From Dictyophora rubrovolvata (Eukaryota; Basidiomycota; Agaricomycetes; Phallales; Phallaceae), in NCBI GenBank assembly GCA_029959195.1, contig CP114127.1:1116001-1180000 (forward strand): a stretch of DNA of 64,000 nt, given 5' to 3'. Within the stretch, counting starts at the first letter, position 1, and the number at the start of each line of letters is the position of its first letter. The notes beneath the pieces are model-generated. The model searched no databases. It was not told the origin of the DNA and worked only from the letters and a program-made list of their open reading frames with translations. This document shows positions 1-13,249 of this stretch, one piece after another. Both the position numbers and the translations under genes were made by a program.

Positions 1-687
1 TGTAACAGTGCTGGCTTCAATACTTCCTTGTATATGTCCGATGACATTCTCCATTGCAGAAACATCGACTTTGTTGCGTTCCATAGCTTTGATAGCTTGT
101 TTTGCCTTCTTAGAACCAAACGCTTCACCCAAATCATTCCTTGCGATCATTCGTTCTTCATGTGAGGTCCTTGCAAGAGACTCCAATGATTTGACAGCCT
201 TAACATCCCGCGATAAAACATGTAGCGGGGCATTACGGAGTAATATTTTACTGCTTTTCTTATCTTTGATACCCAATATATACCTGGAAAAGGAATAAGC
301 CGCTTTTGAAACAACAAGACGTTAAACAGGAGATATTATGCTGCCTACTGCGAACCAGGTTTATGATCAGAGCTTCCTGTATACAGATCAATCGCACTGG
401 TTTCCCCAGCAATAATGCCGTTCTCAATTTCAAAGCCTTTGTGAGCTGAGTTTTCAGGTATACTTGACGGATTACAGTAAAATTTGAACGGGGTAGTTTT
501 TGCTGGCTCGATTGCCGGAAATGTAACTATTTGAGCAGCAGTTGGATAATGCGCAAAATAATAAACAAAAAGGCAACAAACCAACTACGGGCCCGACACC
601 CGCAGACCCATCCGATACTATTAATGTGTCCTTGGACCCGTTTTCGTTTCGTTTACGCTTTTTGTTAGATTGGGACATGTCCGACAT
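1..687 (-). CDS. RPA49: RNA polymerase I subunit RPA49 (N-terminal part; runs off the window)
   Basis: This is the A49 subunit of RNA polymerase I, which acts in the nucleolus in rRNA initiation and elongation. Three exons can be read: 687-582, 526-349 and 283 to beyond base 1, separated by introns of 55 and 65 nt. Splicing joins the frames cleanly across both. The N-terminus is a basic SNKKRKR stretch, followed by a FPAIEPAKTTPFKFY segment and then YILGIKDKKSSKI, LLRNAPLHVLSRDVKAVKSL and LGEAFGSKKAKQAIKAMERN, all typical of the RPA49 dimerisation domain and linker. The C-terminal winged-helix part is outside the window. The ATG at 687 is chosen; a second in-frame ATG four codons on is possible. 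The gene is head-to-head with SET2. Confidence 0.9.
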
Positions 688-995
688 GAAGGAGAGGGAA
701 AGACGCGCTGTTACTCCGACTGGTCTTGCACCTTACAACTAACCTTCCAATTCCTGAGGATATATAGGTTTTGGTAAGCAGTCTTTGTAAATGTTTTTAT
801 CAATGAAATAATAATGATGTTGTTTCATTATGCTTTTCAAACAAACATCCAAATGGCGGTCACACTAATAGTAGTTCCTATACCGAATCCTTGTCGGTTC
901 GAACTTAAACCCCCGCGGAACGACTTAGGCTGTACAAACTCACTAGACTTCTGTGTTGACTTTGAACGCTGACTGCATAAGATCAATCTGTTACT
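688..995. promoter_or_regulatory. Divergent intergenic region RPA49 / SET2
   Basis: About 308 bp separate the two start codons. No gene is visible here, so it must hold both 5' UTRs and both promoters. No specific factor site was recognised. Confidence 0.5.
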
Positions 996-3975
996 ATGCA
1001 TGATGCTGCCGCCAAGGCTAAACAAGAACCAGAACGGACAAGTCCGCCATTGTCGTCGTTGGACTCTGTCTCGACGCCATCTACTACACCCACGCCCCGT
1101 CCCTCTGGCGGGCTACAACTAATTGGCCACTTGATGAAGGCTGATGAAGCAGCAATGAAGACGTTTACAGAGATACTTGATAATATTTACCAGTATAAGA
1201 CGTTAGGTCTTTCTAGACAAGCCGACGAAGGCTTTACGTGTGATTGCACATATGAGCCAGGTTAGACCCCCCACCTACCCAGCCTTCTCTGTCGCTCTGT
1301 CGAAGCATTGACTCACTCTTATGATAGGCATAGACGCACCATATATAGCTTGTGGGGAGGGATCAGACTGTATAAACAGGTTGACACAAGTCGAGTGTTT
1401 GGAGGATGACTGTCATTGTCGGTCGTTCTGTCAGAACCAGCGGTGAACATTCTTTTTTTCATTGATGCATTTATGGCATGTTCTCATTTTTTGTTTTTTT
1501 TTGTTTCTTTTACCGTGTACAAAAGGTTTCAACGGAAGGAATATGCTTCATTCCATATTGTGCAGACGGAAATGAAGGGGTTTGGGTTGCGGGCTGCCAC
1601 AGACGTGCCCAAGTGGGTTTCCGGTCTCATCAAATCAAATAGATATTCTAACATTCATTCATGATTTTAGAGACGCTTTCATATGTGAATACATTGGCGA
1701 GGTCGTCAGTCATCCATCGTTTGCCAAACGGATGAGAGATTATGCTGCGGAGGGAATTCGACATTTTTATTTCATGATGCTACAAAAGGACGAAGTAATA
1801 AAATCTCTTGTCGAGTAGCCTAGCCGTTCATATGATTGACTATCCCTCTCTCTTTCAGTTTATCGATGCCACAAAGAAAGGGGGTGTTGGTCGTTTCATA
1901 AATCACAGCTGTAATCCAAATTGTTTCGTCGCAAAATGGACGGTGGGGAAAAAAGTCAGAATGGGAATTTTTTCTAAGCGGAAAATAGTCAAGGACGAGG
2001 AGTTGACTTTTAATTATAATGTTGATCGTTATGGGTGAGTTGGAGCTCATGGTGTTAGCTCTTTGTCCCTACAACCGACAGCGAATTGGTAGTCACGACC
2101 CGCAGCCTTGCCATTGTGGAGAGCCCCAGTGTATCGGTGTAATTGGAGGCAAAACTCAAACGGATATCGCTGCGATGGATGACATAGTCTTGGATGGTAA
2201 AATTGTAACGTTATAATATCTCCGCGAAGCTGATGCAGCGACACTTGTAGCTCTCGGAATGACTGACGATGTTGAGTTGTTAGGCTTGAAAGGCAACAAG
2301 AAGAGGAGAGGCAAAAAGCTAGACGAAGATTTTACTGTGCGTTTTTTATTTCTGAATATTTGTGTAAAGTAAATTCACTGGTATACCCTAGCCTGTTCTA
2401 AAACCGCTGGTGGAAAAGGATGTCGTCAAAATCCTCCAGGCTTTTCGTCAGACTTCGAACCGAAAATTACTGACCAAACTTTTAACGCGAATAAAGGTTT
2501 GTCACGTTAGTCTTGAATTATTTTATTTTATTTTATTTTATTTATCTTCCAGATAACGGAGGATCCAGTTCCTTTACGGCAGTTGATGCGGCTTCGTGGT
2601 TTGAGTGCCATGTCCACTATCCTCCGAGACTATATAACGGACATAGATATCTCCACATTGGTATGCGTACCTTTTTAAAGCAGTAGCGTTTGTCTAAGAT
2701 ATGGGTTACAGATCGCCGAGTCCTTATTTGCCTGGCCCCTAAGTAGCCGGAATAAAATAGTAGACTCAAGGATTGAAGAGCCCCTGCGGCAACTGAGCAT
2801 GTCCGAAAACGAAATTATTAGGAATGCATCGGAGAAGGTGTTATTTCCTCCTCTTATCATTTGGTTCTGCACTAAAATTCTAATATCTCTTTAGCTGCTG
2901 AAGCATTGGGAACCCCTTGAGCTAACATACCGAATACCGAAACGTGTAGTCAAATTGGTATGTCAGACATTAACAAAGTCATCTTACGCAGGGTTTTATA
3001 ACGCTTGTAATTATGCCTCAGGAGGAAAATAATGACACGAAACCGACCTTACTCATCATGTCGCCGGAACCTCTCACTGAGGAGCGTCCGCTCAAACGAA
3101 TACGCTTTGGCGAGCAAGACAACGCTACACTCACAATTAAACCCCTTGGGTTTACCACCACTGCTTTTACCACTGCGTTTCGTCATCCGTCACCTGTCGT
3201 TGAATCCAGTATACCTGAACCTCGGTCAACAAAGCCTACGAAGGCAGATATAGCTGCTATCATAGCATCTGCTACGACAACTGCGGCGAACATGGCTTCC
3301 GCGAAACTACCACCAGCTCCTGACAAGGAGAAAAAAGAGAAAGACGTAAGCGGGCGTTCCGGTAGACCGAAAGAACCTTCAACACGGCCGAAAGCAACGA
3401 AGGAGCAACGGCTACTGAAGCTTATTGGACCCATTGTGGTCAAGTGCATGTCAAAATACCAATCTCAACTCGAGCATAATACGTTTAAGAAACATGCCAA
3501 GAAGGTATGAAAAAACATTTGTCTCTTAATGTCAAAAGCAAGAACAGATGCTGACCACAATTATTAGCTTACACACCTGATCGCCGAGAAGGAAAAGAAA
3601 TCTTCAAGCTATGACAAATCCAAATATGACACCCTGTCCGACGAAAAATCGGAAAAAATCAAAAAGTTTGTAAAGGAGTATGTGAACAAACTCATTAAAC
3701 GGAAAGGGAAATCAAAGGACTCCTCCACTTTGGCTCCCGGAACACAGGAGCCATCCATAAAGAGGGACGAGGATGAGTTGCCGGATTTACCAGAAGGTTT
3801 AGCTATGGATGAGCTTATGATGGATGACAACCACGGAGATGATGATGAGATTTCGGCTGCAGATCAAGACGAACCTGATGAAGATGGAGACGATTTAAGC
3901 TTATGGGATACAAATGGGCAACTCTCAATTAATGCAGACGCCTCTCGTGCGAGTGCAATACAGCTTTCACAGTGA
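996..3975 (+). CDS. SET2: Histone H3 lysine-36 methyltransferase SET2
   Basis: Set2 methylates H3K36 on chromatin behind elongating Pol II. Thirteen exons (996-1260, 1328-1442, 1526-1612, 1671-1794, 1859-2034, 2093-2196, 2251-2336, 2392-2496, 2553-2660, 2712-2837, 2895-2957, 3022-3504, 3568-3975) give 749 residues. The order is an AWS zinc region starting at [10 protein letters not shown] (about residue 79) with its cysteine series, a SET domain with [12 protein letters not shown], the NHSCNPNC substrate/SAM motif and [12 protein letters not shown], a post-[11 protein letters not shown] cluster, a middle helical region, and a C-terminal SRI domain (about 575-665) that binds the phosphorylated Pol II CTD. 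The tail is acidic. No WW domain was seen between SET and SRI. The intron at 2497-2552 holds a TTTTA microsatellite. Confidence 0.95.
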
Positions 3976-4440
3976 CTAGGGACAGCTATGTAACTACTAT
4001 TTTTATTTTTCTTTCCCAAACTTTCATACAACGCTGAAAACCATTACTTTAAACGTGTTTTCACTGTTGTGTCATTGACCGTCAGTATTAGTATACCATA
4101 AAAAGAATCCTGGAGGAGGTGTTTTGTTTAGGTAGTTAACTACAATATCACATGTTTTGTAGAGTTGACCGAGTTGCCTCGCTTTTTCAAGTGCAAGCGT
4201 GCAAGGTGCATTCCCGTAAAGCTACGCAAACCAGCGTCCTCTACTGACACAACAGGAACTGTCTCTGTTTGGCAAACACTTGGAGCTCTGCTCTTTTCAA
4301 CAGAGTGCGAGTTCGGGGGAAATACTTAATTGCTAGTCCTGACGTTCCAATAGCGAAGACCATCAGTGTCTGCATTTACAGCCGGGTTTTGATTGATTCC
4401 TTAGTGGTTATTTATATTGATATCGCACCAAGTTAGCGAG
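3976..4440. other. Intergenic region after SET2
   Basis: No convincing coding frame on either strand. It contains the SET2 3' UTR and probably the 3' end of the small minus-strand gene next to it. Confidence 0.5.
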
Positions 4441-4831
4441 TATTTGGGAAGAAGATGCCGATGAATGCAAGACCGGCCAATGTATGTCACCTTAATGCTT
4501 TTTAAACACAAAAATTGCAAAGAATCACCTTGAAGCTGTTTTCGTTTTGTAAGCGATTGAAAAAGGACATAATTTCCTCATTTGTGAGCGTCCTTTGATA
4601 GGGTTTTCAAAAGTTCCATCAAACGTTTATATGGGTAAGTCGGCGAGGATTTGGGCACCGTATCCTTAGCAATCCTGACATTTGGGATAGATGGTAGCTC
4701 TCGTGGGGCAGCATAATGAATGGTGCAAATTCTCTTCCGAAAGGCGAGAAACATCAAACTCAACAGCATCAACGGTTCCTCTGCGTGTTACGCTTGTGCA
4801 GTGAACGGTTGCTAACTGCTTGTCGTAGCAT
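4441..4831 (-). CDS. Candidate small gene, possibly a mitochondrial single-pass protein (3' end unresolved)
   Basis: Three minus-strand exons join in frame: 4831-4774, 4731-4680 and 4592-4529, with introns of 42 and 87 nt. They give 58 residues starting MLRQAVSNRSLHKRN (basic, presequence-like), then FAPFIMLPHESYHLSQ and MTLTNEEIMSFFNRLQNENS. Just downstream, at about 4485-4438, lies a frame reading LAGLAFIGIFFPNTR then a stop. That looks like a membrane segment, but it needs a non-AG acceptor to join. Alternatives are read-through to a stop after about seven more residues, or a GT-AG intron into a less protein-like tail. I do not recognise the family. The exon-exon phase agreement is the main evidence that this is a gene. 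Confidence 0.35.
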
Positions 4832-5175
4832 GGCATGCAGATAGCACTTGACACTTACACCGTCTTATCTCCGCTTTTCCTTAAAACAAAGTTGGTGTAT
4901 ATGAAAACAATCGCTTCGTTTACATACCAAGACATAGTTCTGACGACATTCCCAGTCGAGACTCGGAATCTCAAGACATTGATTGGCAGATGACATAACC
5001 CTTGAGGTTATCAGCGCCAATTGTAGGTCTGCGCAGATCCATCCAACCCATCGTCACTCGTCACGACGTTTTTTCTCTGCCCTTGACAACATTCTTGCTT
5101 TTCCTTCTAGGCGTAGTCGCATTGTTTGATTACTACGTATCACATTAATAGGGCAGTGACTGCCTCTCTGAATCC
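4832..5175. other. Intergenic region
   Basis: About 340 bp between the small minus-strand candidate and the Munc13-like gene, probably a divergent promoter region. No gene seen. Confidence 0.4.
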
Positions 5176-8100
5176 ATGTCCAGGGCGAGCTTCGATAGTC
5201 TTGCTTCTCGCCGGTTGAGTCAAGCACGAATTACAGATGATGATGTCTACAAGTAAGCACCTTTGACTCATGCGTATGAATAATTTCGCTGAATTTTCCA
5301 TAATGTAGCTACGCGCTTCGTGTCGGGTATGCACTCTCTTTATTGTCGATAACCTGCATCTTTTGATTATTGCGAATTTAGCTATCTCGCCTACCTGCTG
5401 CAGCCAAAGACACAAGACGTTACCGCCACCACATCTAACGGAGAACCAAAGGAGTCCAAAGATCATTTAAAAAGCATTCAACACTCGATATTTTCCTTTG
5501 CGGATTTGATTAAAGATGTTGGTCGAGATAGCTCAAAAAGTTCCAAGTTTCCTGAGAAGCTGATAAAAGTACTGGAAACAAGGATGCAAAACATTGCTAT
5601 GGGAAGGGATCCTGCGTATGTTTGCACAGGCTTCTTTCCTCATCATTTACTGAATTATCAAAAAAGATATTCTGACCAATACATCCGACGAACAATAGCT
5701 ATTTTCTACGGTTCTTTCAAGGACGATACATTCAAGAAGCAAATGAAGGAGAATCGAAAGATAGAGGAGTTAATTTTGATGTTTGCAACGACATCTACGA
5801 ACGCTCTAAGGAAAGATCCTCAATTAGCAGATGATGGCTGGAAACTTGAGTTAAACAATCAAGTTGCCTATTTTATACGGATTCTACAGGATTGCATGAA
5901 GAATCTCCACGCCTCTCCGGAACTAACGTCACGTCTTGACATGTACGCTTCTAAGATTTCTCCTCAATCACCTAGGACATCTCTATATGATTCCTCCCCT
6001 CCCAAAGCCGGGGAACCATCAACTCCGACGGCCGATATAGCAGATATGACATTAGTGAAAACCGTTGGGGATCTCTTTGGAAAGAGCCAACAGGATGTTC
6101 AACGTGATATTAATGTAATTAAGAAAATTTGCACGGAAAAGGTAAGTCATTATACTTCAGAGAAGGGGTTTCTTCCTAATCATTGCATGCAGGCTGGATT
6201 GCTGGATTTAAAGGTAGCACAATCATGGCTTTGTAATCACTTCTAATACTTTTTTCATAGACGTGCTTGAAGAACATCAACGCTGGTGTCGCTTTTCCTG
6301 GTCGACGGGAGGATTTTGAGACCGAATCCGCTTATCACACATGGAAAACCACCGAAACCACCCAGCTGTCTCAGTTAATGGTTTTCATGATTCAATTCAA
6401 CCCCGAGCTTGCAAAGTCTAATCCAGGTGAATCAATTTCTGTATCTTCGGTATCGTCTCCGAACACACGACCGGAGTCTTTATATTCGTTATCAGGAACT
6501 GGTGGTCCATCGTCATCTCGTCCCGGTTCTATCAGCAGCAGACATTCGATCGGATTAGGATCAATGAATGTACTGGATTCTATGGTTGACACGGTTCGAG
6601 AAGACGATGAGATTCCTGTGGGTCATAATTTTACATTTATCCCTTCGAACCCGAAGAAATTTTACAAACGACTTGTCGAACGTTGTGTTGAAGCTGATCT
6701 TGAAGCTATGGCGTCACTTCCGGAGGACCAAGAAGTTTCTCTGGGTATTTTATCCTCTCGACACTTGGAAGTTCTCAACGAGTGCGCGTTACGATGGAGG
6801 ATATCACATACTTATCGTGTGACGTGCTTCCTTGATATTGTTCGTTACATGTATGAACGCGAGGAAGTACCTTTGGAGTGTATCCCCGAGGCTATGCAAT
6901 TAGTTCAGAAAACTCTACAAGAAACAGATATTAGTCGTTGGTCAAAGGCAGATGTATGTAGAGACCTTTTGTTCTTTTTTTTGACTATCTTCCATTTTCT
7001 AACTTCATGTACAGGTAGAATATTTATCAACTGCCTATAAAGCCGTCTTGGACTTCTTTTTAGGCTCTATCTATCACGCATTGGATAATTTATTTGATCT
7101 CAAACGCGACGACATTGCACTTCCTCTATCAATTGTCGACCAAATCTGTAACAGCCCCATTTTCGGTCGGCTGGAAGTGGATCTAAAGGCCCAAATTGAT
7201 GTACTGATTGATCGCGTACAAATTAACTCGGTCCATGAATATACTGAAAGAAGTAATGAGATGAACTCACAGCCTGGCGTTAACAGAGCTCTCCCATTGC
7301 TTTATATGACCGATGAGCTGGAGAAACGGGCGAAACTTCTCGACAAGCGTTTTCCTGAGCCTTTACTCGGGTAAGTACAAATATTTCAAATTTAGTCACC
7401 TTTTTTTTTATAATACATTCCCACCAGTAAACTGGATTTAGTATCTTTAGTTATTGAATGCCAAGTACCACTGTTTCTGACGGACCTCGAAAACGCAAGA
7501 GCTCGATTATGGGAAGGCTCTAAGAACGAGCCGTCACCTGATGTACCTATTGAAGATATGTTCTCATTATATCGTCGGACGAAAGCAATTATAGCCATGT
7601 ATACCGCTTTTTGTCCTAAGTACGTAAGCCTAGTTTTATCAAAGCGTACTAGTTTTAATTTATTTTAGTAACCCCCCTCCTTCCTTCGAAATTCCTAATT
7701 ATTACGAACCATATGTCCGAGTATGGTTAAGGCATACTGGTGACAAAACCAAACAATGGGTAGAGAATGCTATTAAAGCGGACAACGTTAGTTAAATGTC
7801 GTCTTTCGTGTACTGTGTGGTCTAATATCCTTTAAATTAGTTTCAAGCGGAAGGCTCGGGAGGGCATAGCTCGTCTATCATTGATTTGTTTGACTCACTT
7901 CGGAGTACTGTCAACTTTCTGGTGGACTTGGAGTGGCCTGATGAATACCAGGAGGCGCGGTTTTTTACTGCGTTAGCAAAGGTAAATCCTACCGACGCTC
8001 ACGTTTGCTATGACCTCATGATTCTCCTTAGATAATCAGCAAATCTCTAGAACTTTATTGTAACACTATGGAAGATCTCTTCATGGAGGACTTGTATCAG

Positions 8101-10041
8101 CATAGACCTGAACCACAACCTCAAAAGCCTTCGGCCGCCTGGTTAGAAAAAGCTAAGCAAACGATTCAAGGAGAGAAGAAAGTCATTCCTTTCAATTTCA
8201 CTCCGGAGGTAAGTATCGATGATCTTTGATAGGATGAATATTAATACTTTTATAGTCCTGTGTGAAGCTGAACAATATTGAGTCAGCGCGTAATCTGCTT
8301 GATCAAATTTATAACACGATGCAAGCCGACAAAATATCAGCCACATTGCTAGAGTATGGACCGCCGGTTCCCGAGAAGAATGAGTCCGAAAGATTTCTTT
8401 TTACCATCAAAATTGTCATGGCAGAAGGTCTAGTTCCATTAGATTCAAGTCCTTCAGCGAAACTAGATTCATACGTGAAGGTTACCGATCAAAATGCAGT
8501 TACACTTGGGAAGACACGAACAATCTATGACACAAATGATCCCCAGTGTACGCCTATCAGCTGGAATTATTATCCTTCGTATTTATAATGAGCTCACTTA
8601 TAGGGGATCAAACTATTGACCTTTCTGTGGATTCCCCTTTGTGGGTGATGGTTAGTGTTCGTGATCGTTCATTACTTGGAAAACACGATACTGTTGGTCG
8701 GGCGTATTTATGTCTGGATCCTCAAATATTTGGTGATTATCTCACCCATAACCTCCGGCTGGATCTCGATTCAGCTGGTTGTGTTTTGGTTCGAGTCAGC
8801 ATGGAAGGAGAAAAAGACGACATAGAGTTCTATTTTGGCCAAGCCTTCCGATCATTAAAACGTGCTGAGGCTGACATGATGCGGGGTTTTATTGACAAGG
8901 TAAGGTGGTTTTCGGCTCGCTCATATCACCACTGACCATGCGTCTCTAGATGGGCCCGTTCATCTCGCAATGTTTATCAAGGAACGCCTTGAAGTCTCTA
9001 GTGAAATCATCTGGAGTTTTAAGTGGTTTGGATTATAACAAAGCACTAAATAGTCTGGACTATAACAAGGCTATCGGGGCTATTTATCGATCGTTTGGGA
9101 GCAGCTCGAGCGACGTTCAAATCCCACTTCCTGAGCAAGAGAAAGTAGTAGACAAACCGGCACCAAGGCAAAGGCCTGAAGAACTAACAGATGTGGAGAT
9201 TGAACAGGCGATTTTACCTATCTTCGATTATTTCGATGCCAATCTACAAATTTTGAATAATTCTCTGGGTGAGAAGCCTAAGGAAGTCGTCATGGGTCGT
9301 GTATGGAAAGTTGTTCTCAACGTCGTTGAAAACCTGCTAGTGCCGCCTTTGGCTGACACACCTTCGGACCTGAAACCTCTATCTGACAAAGAGGTCGACA
9401 TCGTCTTTAAATGGCTCAAAGTTTGTAGACTATTCTTCGGAATTATGTTTGTTACTGACGAAAGAGGCAGTTCCTGCGAGACTATTTCTATGCTAATGGG
9501 GAGGGACCAATCCCACTTGAGACACTTCAAAATGCGAAGTATCGAGAGATTCTATCAATCCGTCTTTATTATGATTGGCATACGTATGTTTTTTTCATTT
9601 GGTGCGGTCATAGCATGTAACTGTTTTTTTTTTCAGAGATGCGCTCATGGAGGAATGCGTGCGACTGATGCAACAACGTCTACGTGCTGCTCAACCAACC
9701 AAACGAGCGAAGTCTGTTTATGCTCTCAAAAATCTAGGTACTATTAGAGACAAGAAGAAAGAACGGAAAGAGGAAAAGGAAAAAGATGAGACAAGTGGAT
9801 CAGAAATAATTATGAGAATTTTGCGCATGAGGTATGATATCCCGCTATCGACTCTCCGTGTCTGACACATGCTATTTCAAGATCTGCAACTTCTGAGTTC
9901 ATTGCTCAGCAGATGCAAATACTGACATTACAGGCCCAAGCGGAGAAAGAGAAAAAGACGAAGAGTTCTCGGCGTCAACAGTCCAATCGACCATCTTCCC
10001 AACCAGATTTACCACCGATGCCGACAGCACACCCTGTCTGA
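5176..10041 (+). CDS. Munc13/Ync13-like protein with MUN (MHD1/MHD2) region and C2 domain
   Basis: This family (Unc13/Munc13; fission yeast Ync13) works in vesicle tethering and exocytosis at the plasma membrane, notably in cytokinesis. The gene has many exons. The first (5176-5252) starts MSRASFDSLASRRLSQ, a second exon is only 18 nt (5309-5326), and a 21-nt exon is inferred near 6193-6213. Frames join through LFGKSQQDVQRDINVIKKIC, EYLSTAYKAVLDFFLGSIY (MUN region) and SERFLFTIKIVMAEGLVP to a C2 domain with DPQWDQTIDLSV and PLWVMVSVRDRS (about 8390-8840). After C2 comes the MHD2-like part, with LTDVEIEQAILPIFDYFDAN and a charged lysine/glutamate C-terminus ending at 10041. All splice joins are GT-AG. 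The order MUN-C2-MHD2 is typical of the fungal members. Protein size is roughly 1,150-1,200 residues. Confidence 0.88.
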
Positions 10042-10546
10042 ATGTAATGACACGCGAATCATATTTTTCAATAATGTATTGATTTTTTCCCCTTCATCTT
10101 TTCTTTTTGTTTGGTAGGAATATTCCCCTTTAGGTAATGATACCATCATTTATTTCCCGGGATGGACTACGTGTATAATAGATTCTTACATGACAAGGAC
10201 AATAAGTTATGCATTAAGCGCCCGAAACAACTCATTCCCATTGTCCCTTCGTCCTGTCAACTTACGCGGGACTATGCATGAGGAAAAAGACAATAGACAA
10301 GTTTTAAAAGCGATGCCATATTGTTCTAAAAATGGTCCAATGTTATGTTTATATAAAACCCCACCTTTCACCCTCCCTCACTGTAGAATTCCTCACTTAC
10401 TTTCCTTCTTTCAAGTTCCTACTCTTGCACCGTTCTTTGAAGTGTCTGCGACACTGAACTATATTTCACTATCTTTGATCCCACATTGCATATTTTAAAA
10501 ACCAAATCTTCATTACTAAAGCTAATTTGACAATTACGACTCAAAA
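10042..10546. other. Intergenic region
   Basis: No supported gene. It contains the 3' UTR of the Munc13-like gene and the promoter of the DUF7598 gene. Confidence 0.5.
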
Positions 10547-11745
10547 ATGTTGCCTCCCCGTGGATAGTAAGCATGTTTCTCTCGAATCCATCTATATATC
10601 TCATATTTGTTGGTTGCCTCTAGCCTGTTCATTATTCTTAATATCATCCGTGCTTTAAGCGTCATTGGCCTCCTCCTTGTCTTCTCTTCGAATGGTACAT
10701 CCTATTCGCTATTGCTTAAAGGTCCGGCTCATGGGCTGATTTTCTTTTCCTTCTCGTCTAGTTGTTGTTTTGGCGGATGACATCAAAGCTGTTAATCGAT
10801 TCGTTGCAGAGGGATCGAACCATATGGATATGGTTGGTTCTAATGGAACTGTCGTTGATTGTGATTTAGATTACATCGAGTGCGTTTTACTTGTCAAACA
10901 GTGTTCTAACTATGTCGTTGACATTTTCTGCCAGGGGCAGCACTGTTCCTAATCAACCTGCGGGTGTGTTTTGGGCAGTTGTCAACCGCCTTCTCATTCT
11001 ATTTCAAGTTGTCGTTTTGATTTTGTCCGAGATGAACTGGCCTCAAGCTTTCTTCACCAATTATTTCCCTGTTTTGGGAAAGGACTTTGGTCTTGGTGCT
11101 CTGGGTATCTTTGAGTGCTTGTGTGTACTTTTTTTTTTTGTCCCGGGCCCTTAGGGCAAACACTCATTGTATCTTTTCAGGATCGGCGCTGCCGTCCTTT
11201 CACATCACGTCGAAACATTCGCTATGGTTTCTGCGTTCTTTTTATTCTCGGTTGGTTGTGTGAACATCTTCATGGTAATGAACAACTTATGTGCCTGGGT
11301 TGATACGTGCCATACTGATAATCGTTTCAGGGTCTCTTATTCCGCGGAAAAGGCAGATACAAGCGTTCATTCACTGCTTGGAAAGAAAGCAAGCCCATTC
11401 TTCCCAGAGTTTCGGACATCACACCTCCAACCATTGTCTCAACTGGAAAATCCTTGTTCTCAGGTCACCCCTCTGGTGTGTCTGAGATGGGCGAGAAGTC
11501 CAAAATGGGCTTCGGCCGTCAGCTCGAGAATTATGGATTTGGCACCAAAGGGGAAAAGGCTGCTGGTCTAAAAGGTAATATATTTTGTTCCTCTTTTTGT
11601 ATAAATATGCTAATTGTACATGTCAGGGTTCTTGATCACCAAGCCTTTAGAGACTCTTCCACGATATGCGGCTAAGCCTCACGAGACGGGTGAGACATCC
11701 CGCTCGGCTTCACCCACGTTCACTTCCAGTGCAACGGCTGTATGA
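10547..11745 (+). CDS. DUF7598 family four-helix membrane protein
   Basis: Seven exons (10547-10566, 10624-10694, 10762-10879, 10935-11120, 11181-11274, 11331-11574, 11627-11745) give 283 residues. The first exon is only 20 nt and encodes MLPPRG; it was found because it restores the frame into YLFIILNIIRALSVIGLLLV, the first membrane segment. Two more hydrophobic stretches follow (FWAVVNRLLILFQVVVLILS; HHVETFAMVSAFFLFSVG), with GSTVPNQPAGVFWA and FGLGALGIFECLIGA between them. The C-terminal tail is soluble and serine/threonine-rich. This layout matches the basidiomycete DUF7598 family. Its biochemical function is unknown. Confidence 0.82.
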
Positions 11746-12745
11746 AGATTGCTATTTGACAAGTTTTAACAACTGGCGTCAGACGAACGACGAGAAAAGG
11801 CATCTAGACCTTTCCTACGCTCTCTTATGATGATATACGTGCTTTTGTCGCGTGTAATCGAGATATGTATTTATTGTACCATAGCCGTTTGTAGCGTTAG
11901 TCCAAATAGAATACAACGTCATTTAATAACAAGATTCGACTACGCCGAAGTGTAGTACGAGTGTGTTCTAATAACAATATTTCCACACGATCTGACCACG
12001 GTTTGGCTGCTGAAGTCGACTTTCAATAAACACAATTCGATCTCAATTTGCATCTCCGAGGTCACCACTCGCCCCACTCAGTCTGCTAGTAGCCTCACCG
12101 TCTGGACCATTGGTCAATTCTCTTGCACAAACATTGGTTGGCAGTCGCCACTGTCTGCTCAGGCTTGAACGAACATTTTTTTCAGTAGGAGGTACTAGTA
12201 GTATGTACGTGTGTAGTAGGTTGAGGATACGTTCGATCTCCTCAATACATCCGGGGCACTCACAACTGAGCTACAAGGGCCTACTAATTACTACGAGAGT
12301 GATAACGAAGTGCCACACTACATATCACCCTTCAGTCATCCTTTCAACTTGAAGTGTAACTTCGGAAATCTAGGCGCCTGACAAGCGTGCTGAAGTGAAA
12401 AAGTTAACATATCTGCGTTCATCGGACAAGATGCGAGAACATAATAACGAATAATGAATGCATACGTCGTTCAGACTACTTATGATCATGAAGGCCGCAT
12501 ACCGTACACCTGCAGGCCTGCACATAATAGCGCTTTTTAGTTCGGAGTTTGAATTTGAATCTCTTTGTGCGGGGGACGTAGCCGACTCTTTGTCCCGCAT
12601 TCTTTTGTGTTTCGTGCTCTGTTTTGTTCCTCCCAGCTACAATAAATATATAAATGTCTAGGTCACTATTTCTTTCTTTCCATCGACTTTCAGGCGGGCC
12701 CACTCTACTATTTCTTTCTCCCTGGTGGAACACTTCATATCCATA
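11746..12745. other. Intergenic region of about 1 kb
   Basis: Only short, low-quality frames on both strands. I see no gene, RNA gene or transposon end that can be supported. It holds the DUF7598 3' UTR and the promoter of the following small gene. Confidence 0.5.
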
Positions 12746-13249
12746 ATGATTTCTCAACACAATTCTTTGTTAAACCAAAGCCTTCCGCCTCTTCGAACTT
12801 TATTTCCTGATTCCGTTTTCAAGCCCGGTGCTGGTCAATGTCTGTCTTTTGTACCGCTGAAGCCGAAGCCGAAGCCGCACCAGGTAATGTCATTCATTAT
12901 ACCAAGCAGTAGTGCAAGGAGTTTCCGCGGGTCTAACTAGCGTTTTTCTTTCTTCCAGGGATTACCAACGTTGGGCCTGCCGTCTTCTTTGACAAACAAC
13001 ATTGGAAGTCGTCGGGCTTCACGCTCGTCTAACTCTTCCACTCCGCCGCTTTCATTCTCGCCTTCGCCTTCGCCCCGACCTACCCCTGGTGCTGAGTTCC
13101 GTTTGGTTCCATGCTCACTAAATCAAGCCGATGTTGTTATTGCTCACTCCAGCGGTGCTTCTGCCGCTGTCCTGGTTGGTTCAGCCATGCGACGCGCTAT
13201 CAAAGAAGACCGCAATATTCATCCATACCGTGTTATACGAAAAAACTGA
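12746..13249 (+). CDS. Small unrecognised serine/proline-rich protein
   Basis: Two exons (12746-12883 and 12959-13249) join in phase across a 75-nt GT-AG intron and give 142 residues. The N-terminal half contains LPPLRTLFPDSVFKPG and a KPKPKP tract. The middle is rich in serine and proline (SSNSSTPPLSFSPSPSPRP), and the C-terminus has VVIAHSSGASAAVLVGSAMR followed by a basic end. There is no signal peptide or membrane helix that I can support. I do not recognise the family. The clean splice and the codon-like composition argue that it is real. Confidence 0.6.

Noticed and set aside
2521-2552. TTTTA tandem repeat
   Set aside because: A simple microsatellite within a SET2 intron; no special meaning seen.
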